The notes beneath the pieces were generated by a model that was not told the origin of the DNA, searched no databases, and was given only the letters and a program-made list of their open reading frames with translations. Shown in pieces: positions 1-5,431 of a stretch of DNA of 5,431 nt. Position 1 is the stretch's first letter; each line of letters begins with the position of its first letter. Origin of the DNA: Chloroflexota bacterium. Lineage in GTDB: Bacteria > Chloroflexota > Dehalococcoidia > DSTF01 > JACRBR01. The DNA is taken from the NCBI GenBank assembly GCA_025355835.1, contig JANXYW010000208.1:1-5431 (forward strand), read 5' to 3'. Made by a program: the position numbers and the translations under genes.

Positions 1-2523
<2,523 letters not shown>

Positions 2524-2556
2524 TCGCCGACGGCTTCACGACGGGCGCGCGGAGCT

Positions 2557-2577
2557 AAGAAATGAGGAGCTGCCTCC
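2557..2577 (-). terminator. Weak intrinsic terminator candidate for the 136-residue gene
   Basis: Read on the minus strand just past the stop of the 2597-3007 gene, there is a GGAG-GCAG-CTCC hairpin (2577 to 2566) followed by TCATTTCTT, six of nine bases T. The stem is only 4 bp, so this is a weak call. The remainder of the 73-base gap between the convergent genes (2524-2596) shows no good hairpin plus T-run for ppdK on the plus strand. Confidence 0.25.
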
Positions 2578-2596
2578 CGTTGAACGAACGGCGCGC

Positions 2597-3007
2597 TCAC
2601 ACCGCGCGGATTCGGTTGTTCTTCGGGTTGTCTTCCACCTCGGCGAGGCCCAGCTCTTTCATGACGGGCGGAACGTAGACGGCGAAGCGGCCGCGCAGGC
2701 CCTTCTTCAGGCCGTACCAGCCCTTCACGGGATTCTTCCCGGAGCGCGCCCAGGCCTCGACGGTGCCTTCCGCGGCGGGCTTCTGTTCGTCGGCGCCGCC
2801 GAGCAGCATCCAGTCGCCGTGCTTCTTCAGCATGGCGTGCAGATCATCGAGGCAGCGCAGCTGGTAGCGGAGTTGTGTCTTGCCGACCTGCACGACCAGC
2901 GCCGGAGGATCCAGTTCGTCGTCGCGATACGCTTCGAACTCGGAGCGGCCGCCGGGCGTCTTCAAGCTCCACGGGTTCGCCTTGGTACCGGCTGTTGTCT
3001 TCGGCAT
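2597..3007 (-). CDS. Conserved 136-residue protein of unknown function
   Basis: A small, soluble, basic protein without signal peptide, membrane segment or cysteine cluster (one Cys, residue 52). I recognise the overall pattern as a conserved uncharacterised bacterial family (possibly the one labelled DUF6855; this label is from memory and unsure). Conserved-looking blocks are TKANPWSLKTPGG (8-20), QLRYQLRCLDDLHAMLKKHG (45-64), DWMLLGGADEQKP (65-77), GTVEAWARS (81-89), GWYGLKKGLRGRF (96-108), YVPPVMKELGLAEVE (111-125) and a basic tail, NPKNNRIRAV. The start is the ATG whose complement is 3005-3007, because a GGAG lies 8 bases upstream. The reading frame stays open much further upstream, but that extension is antisense to the sugar dehydrogenase gene and is not credible. 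The gene converges on ppdK and is divergent from the lipoprotein gene. Function cannot be told from sequence; the Trp/Gly-rich, repeat-free body suggests a compact globular fold. Confidence 0.85.
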   Translation of the reverse strand: MPKTTAGTKANPWSLKTPGGRSEFEAYRDDELDPPALVVQVGKTQLRYQLRCLDDLHAMLKKHGDWMLLGGADEQKPAAEGTVEAWARSGKNPVKGWYGLKKGLRGRFAVYVPPVMKELGLAEVEDNPKNNRIRAV

Positions 3008-3015
3008 GCGTCGTT

Positions 3016-3019
3016 CTCC
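3016..3019 (-). promoter_or_regulatory. Ribosome binding site that fixes the start at 3007
   Basis: The complement reads GGAG, 8 bases before the ATG at 3007-3005. It decides against any longer version of the 136-residue protein. Confidence 0.7.
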
Positions 3020-3063
3020 ATTCGCGATTGCTGTCTGTCCAATTGCTGGAATGTAGGGTGGCA

Positions 3064-3080
3064 GGTTCAGTATATGAACC
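3064..3080. repeat. 17-bp inverted repeat in the divergent intergenic region (possible operator)
   Basis: GGTTCA-GTATA-TGAACC: perfect 6-bp arms around a 5-bp AT-rich spacer. It sits between the divergent starts at 3007 (minus) and 3158 (plus). On the minus strand the spacer and its edge give TATACT (3074-3069), a 5/6 match to a sigma-70 -10 box about 60 bases before the minus gene, so a dimeric regulator bound here could cover that promoter. No convincing -35 partner was found. Such a short palindrome can occur by chance. Confidence 0.35.
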
Positions 3081-3096
3081 CACTCGCCGCACCTCG

Positions 3097-3102
3097 TATC
3101 AT
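3097..3102 (+). promoter_or_regulatory. Possible -10 box for the lipoprotein gene
   Basis: TATCAT, 5 of 6 matches to TATAAT, lies 55 bases upstream of the chosen start at 3158. The -35 region at a 17-base spacing (ATGAAC, 3074-3079) is poor and falls inside the inverted repeat at 3064-3080. If the promoter is real, a protein bound at that repeat would block it. Confidence 0.2.
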
Positions 3103-3147
3103 GGCGGCGTACAGCCCGGCGAACTAGACCCCAAACCTGGAACCTAT

Positions 3148-3151
3148 GGAG
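3148..3151 (+). promoter_or_regulatory. Ribosome binding site that selects the 3158 start
   Basis: GGAG lies 6 bases before ATG 3158-3160. The alternative ATG at 3146 overlaps this motif and has no Shine-Dalgarno sequence of its own, so the protein probably begins MRLPAAARS rather than MEIRMRLP. Confidence 0.65.
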
Positions 3152-3157
3152 ATCCGT

Positions 3158-4366
3158 ATGCGCCTTCCCGCCGCCGCCCGGAGCCTCGTCCTGATCGCGA
3201 TCATCGCGGGCGCATGCGGCAGCGGGAGCAGCACCAAGAGTTCGACGTCTATAGCGAACAGGACAGCCGCCGCGTCGCCACGTGCTGCGATCGGCACGCC
3301 GAAGGCGGGCGCATACGCGGCAGAACCAGCGCTGCCGCAACTCAAGTTCGGCCTGGCGATCGGCCTGTTTCCGATACCCGGCGATGACGGATTCGCATAC
3401 CTCCTGACGAAGGACGGCATGATCCGGCGCGTCAGCATGAACGACGGCGGCGCGACGCACGACATCGTACTGGACATGAGTTCGCGCCTGATCACGAATC
3501 CCGGTTTGGAAGAAGGGTTGCTCGGACTGGCGTTCGCGCCCGACTTCGCGACCAGCCGCCGCATCTACCTCAACTACACTGCCGGCCCACCGCGCGAAGA
3601 CACGGTCTCGCGCTTCGTCATGGCGACGAGCAGCGTTGCCGACGTTGGGAGTGAGGAGATCCTGCTCCAAATCGACGACCCGTTCTCGAACCACAACGGC
3701 GGCGGCATGGAGTTCGGGCCGGACGGCATGCTGTACATCGGCTTCGGCGACGGCGGCTCGGGCGGCGACCCCAACGGCAACGGGCAGAACAAGAACGTCC
3801 TGCTCGGCAAGCTGCTGCGCATCGACGTCTCGGGCGCGAAGGGATACGCCGTTCCGCACGACAATCCGTTCGCGAGCGGCGGCGGGCGCGGCGAAGTCTG
3901 GGCGTACGGCCTGCGCAACCCGTGGCGGTTCGATTTCGACGCGGCTACCGGCAGGCTCTGGCTTTCGGATGTCGGGCAGGGGACGTGGGAAGAAGTCGAC
4001 CTCATCGTGCCCGGAGGAAACTACGGCTGGAACACGATGGAGGGGCCTGTCTGTTTCAAGCCGAATACCGGCTGCAATCAGGACGGGCTGATCTTGCCGC
4101 GCGCCTCGTACTCGCACGATGGCGGGAGCTGCTCGATCACAGGCGGCTACGTCTATCATGGCGCATCGATGCCGGAACTTGACGGCTGGTACATCTACGG
4201 TGACTTCTGCTCGAAGAAGGTGTGGGCGCTGAACACCGCCGACGCGAGCGATCCGGTGCTGCTGACGACCAGCGGAACCGGCATCACGGCATTTGGTAAA
4301 GATGTCGGCGGAGAAATCTACATCCTCGGCTCCGACGGCGCGCCCTTCAAGCTCGTACGGAAGTAA
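3158..4366 (+). CDS. Glucose/sorbosone dehydrogenase-family (PQQ sugar dehydrogenase-like) lipoprotein
   Basis: A 402-residue exported protein with a six-bladed beta-propeller of the GSDH family (soluble aldose sugar dehydrogenase, YliI/HHIP-like). Known members oxidise aldoses or related compounds with PQQ and Ca2+; the substrate here is unknown. Residues 1-20 form a lipoprotein signal (Arg2, Arg8, a hydrophobic run, lipobox AGAC, lipidated Cys20), followed by a Ser/Thr/Ala-rich linker to about 60, so the protein should be membrane-anchored outside the cytoplasm. Family motifs in order: EEGLLGLAFAPDF (118-130), NHNGGGMEFGPDG (178-190), with His179 at the position of the catalytic His of soluble glucose dehydrogenase, GDGGSGGDP (197-205), AYGLRNPWRF (249-258), with Arg253 matching a PQQ-contacting Arg, LSDVGQGTWEEVD (269-281), GGNYGWN (286-292) and WYIYGDFC (344-351). 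Cys299, Cys306, Cys325 and Cys351 may form disulfides. The start was chosen for its GGAG; ATG at 3146 would add four residues. PQQ use is inferred. Confidence 0.92.
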   Translation: MRLPAAARSLVLIAIIAGACGSGSSTKSSTSIANRTAAASPRAAIGTPKAGAYAAEPALPQLKFGLAIGLFPIPGDDGFAYLLTKDGMIRRVSMNDGGATHDIVLDMSSRLITNPGLEEGLLGLAFAPDFATSRRIYLNYTAGPPREDTVSRFVMATSSVADVGSEEILLQIDDPFSNHNGGGMEFGPDGMLYIGFGDGGSGGDPNGNGQNKNVLLGKLLRIDVSGAKGYAVPHDNPFASGGGRGEVWAYGLRNPWRFDFDAATGRLWLSDVGQGTWEEVDLIVPGGNYGWNTMEGPVCFKPNTGCNQDGLILPRASYSHDGGSCSITGGYVYHGASMPELDGWYIYGDFCSKKVWALNTADASDPVLLTTSGTGITAFGKDVGGEIYILGSDGAPFKLVRK

Positions 4367-4429
4367 GAAGCGCGAGGCGGGAAGCGAGGAACGGGACCGC
4401 GTCGCGGCAGAATGCGTCCGACGGCCAGT

Positions 4430-4456
4430 AATCCCTTGCCCCTCCGGTGCGGGATT
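4430..4456. repeat. Inverted repeat around the sirtuin -35 box
   Basis: AATCCC (4430-4435), 15 bases, GGGATT (4451-4456). The arms are perfect 6-mers with centres 21 bp apart, about two helical turns, and they flank the -35 candidate TTGCCC (4436-4441). This is the geometry expected of a dimeric repressor site, but the arms are short and the case is circumstantial. Confidence 0.3.
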
Positions 4457-4464
4457 CATAAGCT
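4436..4464 (+). promoter_or_regulatory. Promoter candidate for sirtuin-amidase, possibly leaderless
   Basis: TTGCCC (4436-4441), exactly 17 bases, then TAAGCT (4459-4464), a TANNNT-type -10, then 6 bases, then the GTG start at 4471. Transcription would begin at or within a base or two of the start codon. No Shine-Dalgarno sequence precedes 4471, as expected for a leaderless message. Neither box is a perfect consensus match. Confidence 0.4.
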
Positions 4465-4470
4465 CGCTGC

Positions 4471-5298
4471 GTGGAAACAGCATCCGAGATCGAGCGGGCG
4501 GCGGAAGTAATCCTTGCGTCCCGATACGTCATCGCGCTCGTCGGCGCGGGGATCAGCGTCGAGAGCGGGATACCGCCGTTTCGCGGCAAGGGCGGGCTCT
4601 GGACGAAGCAGGGCGAACCGCCGATGGACGGCTACGAGCGCTTCCTCGCCAACCCAGCATCGCACTGGCGTCAGATGCTCGAGCGCCGCGCGTCGGACGA
4701 CGAGTTCTCGCAGGCGCTCCGCAACGCACGGCCGAACGCGGCGCATCTCGCGCTCGCGCGGCTCGAATCGATCGGAGTGCTGCGCCACACAATCTCGCAG
4801 AACATCGACGACCTGCATTTCGAGGCGGGGAGTGTCGCGGTCACGGAGATTCACGGCAATCGGACGAAGGTGCGATGCATCGACTGCGGCGCGCGATGGC
4901 CGTGGAGCGAATTCGCCGCCGCGCATCCGGACGCTTCGTCCGACGCCGGGAGCGCACCCGCGTGTCCGCAGTGCGGCGGCGTGATGAAGGCGGATACCGT
5001 AATGTTTGGCGAACCCATCCCGCACGCATTCCTCGACGAGTGCCAGACGCAGGCGGATCGCGCGGACTCCGTGCTGATCGCGGGAACGTCGGCAACCGTA
5101 TACCCAGCAGCGGCATTCCCGGAGATGGTGCTGCGCGCAGGCGGTACTATCGTCGAGGTGAACACGGATGAGACGCCGTTCAGCCCGTACGCGTCGGCGA
5201 TTCTACGTGGCCCTGCGGGCGAACTGCTGCCCGCGTTGGTCGCCGCCATCGAGTCGTCGTTGAACACGAACCACATCGCGAAAGGCAATCCAGCATGA
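4471..5298 (+). CDS. Sirtuin: NAD-dependent protein deacylase (Sir2/CobB family)
   Basis: Cytosolic enzyme that removes acyl groups from protein lysines using NAD+, yielding nicotinamide and O-acyl-ADP-ribose. The 275-residue length is normal for a stand-alone bacterial sirtuin. NAD-site motifs: GAGISVESGIPPFRG (25-39), SQNIDDLH (109-116), GTSATVYPAA (205-214) and VNTDETP (230-236). His128 in EIHGN is the catalytic base. The zinc site is Cys136, Cys139, Cys165 and Cys168, and FGE is at 179-181. GIPPFRGKGG resembles the class III (SIRT5/CobB) style, but the Tyr of the YxxR acyl-carboxylate motif appears to be Met69, with Arg72 kept, so substrate preference is uncertain. The start is GTG 4471: the frame has a stop at 4459-4461 and no other start codon before the NAD loop. 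The gene lacks a clear ribosome binding site and may be leaderless. Its stop overlaps the amidase start, implying an operon. cobB is a possible symbol. Confidence 0.95.
   Translation: METASEIERAAEVILASRYVIALVGAGISVESGIPPFRGKGGLWTKQGEPPMDGYERFLANPASHWRQMLERRASDDEFSQALRNARPNAAHLALARLESIGVLRHTISQNIDDLHFEAGSVAVTEIHGNRTKVRCIDCGARWPWSEFAAAHPDASSDAGSAPACPQCGGVMKADTVMFGEPIPHAFLDECQTQADRADSVLIAGTSATVYPAAAFPEMVLRAGGTIVEVNTDETPFSPYASAILRGPAGELLPALVAAIESSLNTNHIAKGNPA
5281..5285 (+). promoter_or_regulatory. Ribosome binding site of the amidase gene, inside the sirtuin gene
   Basis: AAAGG lies 9 bases before ATG 5295-5297, within the last codons of the sirtuin gene. With the ATGA overlap it supports translational coupling. 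Confidence 0.5.
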
Positions 5299-5431
5299 CC
5301 ACCGCCTCCGATCTCTGCATGCTCTCGCTCGAAGACGTCGCGCACCAGATCGCCTTCAAGGAAGTGTCGCCGGTCGAGGTGACGCAAGCGGTGCTCGATC
5401 GCATCGAGCGGCTCAACCCGAAGCTGAATGC
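5295..5431 (+). CDS. Amidase-family protein, N-terminal fragment
   Basis: Only the first 45 codons are in the window, and the frame runs off the end. The fragment MTTASDLCMLSLEDVA, then KEVSPVEVTQAVLDRIERLN (22-41) and PKLN, is the typical N-terminal helix pair of the amidase signature family (GatA, aryl/aliphatic amidases), which hydrolyse C-N amide bonds with a Ser-Ser-Lys triad. The triad and the Gly/Ser-rich signature lie beyond the window, so activity and substrate cannot be judged. It could be GatA of the tRNA amidotransferase or, more likely given its sirtuin neighbour and no gatC upstream, a stand-alone amidase. The start ATG overlaps the sirtuin TGA by four bases (ATGA), so the two are probably co-transcribed and coupled. 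Confidence 0.8.
   Translation, partial: MTTASDLCMLSLEDVAHQIAFKEVSPVEVTQAVLDRIERLNPKLN

Larger units (their letters stand above)
4367..4470. other. Intergenic region before the sirtuin gene
   Basis: It begins purine-rich, with GAAGCG repeated at 4367 and 4381. A small perfect palindrome, CCGCG-T-CGCGG (4397-4407), could form a short hairpin but has no T-run after it, so no intrinsic terminator is called for the lipoprotein gene. The right half holds the promoter and inverted repeat listed separately. No small gene is seen. Confidence 0.5.

Noticed and set aside
2545..2596. GCGCGC copies at 2545 and 2591 as a shared terminator stem
   Set aside because: The 40-base loop is too long, the sequence is self-complementary by composition, and no T-run follows.
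3043..3076. TTGCTG plus TATATG as a plus-strand promoter for the lipoprotein gene
   Set aside because: Spacing is 21 bases or more, outside the usual 16-19 range.
3008..4483. A minus-strand frame of about 490 codons continuous with the 136-residue gene, giving a 628-residue protein
   Set aside because: It lies codon-for-codon antisense to the lipoprotein gene. A stop there would need TTA, CTA or TCA codons in the plus gene, which this GC-rich genome rarely uses. The composition is Arg/Ala-rich without motifs, and a good ribosome binding site supports the start at 3007.
4807..4812. Asp114 after QNID in the sirtuin as an anomaly
   Set aside because: This position varies among known sirtuins (Asn, Arg, Glu, Gly), so Asp is unremarkable.
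4293..5171. A 292-codon plus-strand frame overlapping the sirtuin
   Set aside because: Arg/Ala-rich low-complexity translation without motifs; it is the out-of-frame shadow of the clearly recognised sirtuin.
4471..5298. SIR2-type anti-phage defence gene
   Set aside because: The protein is a stand-alone 275-residue enzyme with catalytic His and a full four-Cys zinc site, typical of CobB-type deacylases. There are no fused or adjacent defence domains.

Overview
The window is GC-rich bacterial chromosomal DNA with strongly G/C-ending codons. It carries housekeeping and metabolic genes and no sign of mobile DNA, CRISPR, tRNA or rRNA. The sirtuin style (GIPPFRG, GGLW, GEPPMDGY), the enlarged PPDK and a possible leaderless promoter would fit a Chloroflexota-like lineage. 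That placement is an inference from memory of family sequences and is not proven here.

Layout from left to right. (1) Bases 1-2523, plus strand: most of a pyruvate, phosphate dikinase (ppdK). It lacks about 145 N-terminal residues and carries two internal insertions relative to the clostridial enzyme. (2) Bases 2597-3007, minus strand and convergent with ppdK: a 136-residue conserved protein of unknown function. (3) A short divergent intergenic region with a 17-bp inverted repeat (3064-3080). (4) Bases 3158-4366, plus strand: a secreted lipoprotein with a glucose/sorbosone dehydrogenase beta-propeller. (5) A 104-base gap with a well-spaced promoter candidate and an inverted repeat. (6) Bases 4471-5298, plus strand: a sirtuin (NAD-dependent protein deacylase). 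(7) Bases 5295 to the window end, plus strand: the start of an amidase-family gene that overlaps the sirtuin stop by ATGA.

The genes do not form one obvious pathway. PPDK interconverts pyruvate and PEP, the lipoprotein probably oxidises sugars or related compounds outside the membrane, and the sirtuin and amidase form a translationally coupled pair. I found no clear undescribed multi-gene system. The most notable signals are a sharp internal change in codon usage inside ppdK that matches a domain boundary, the conserved unknown small protein, and the promoter/operator architecture in front of the sirtuin-amidase pair.
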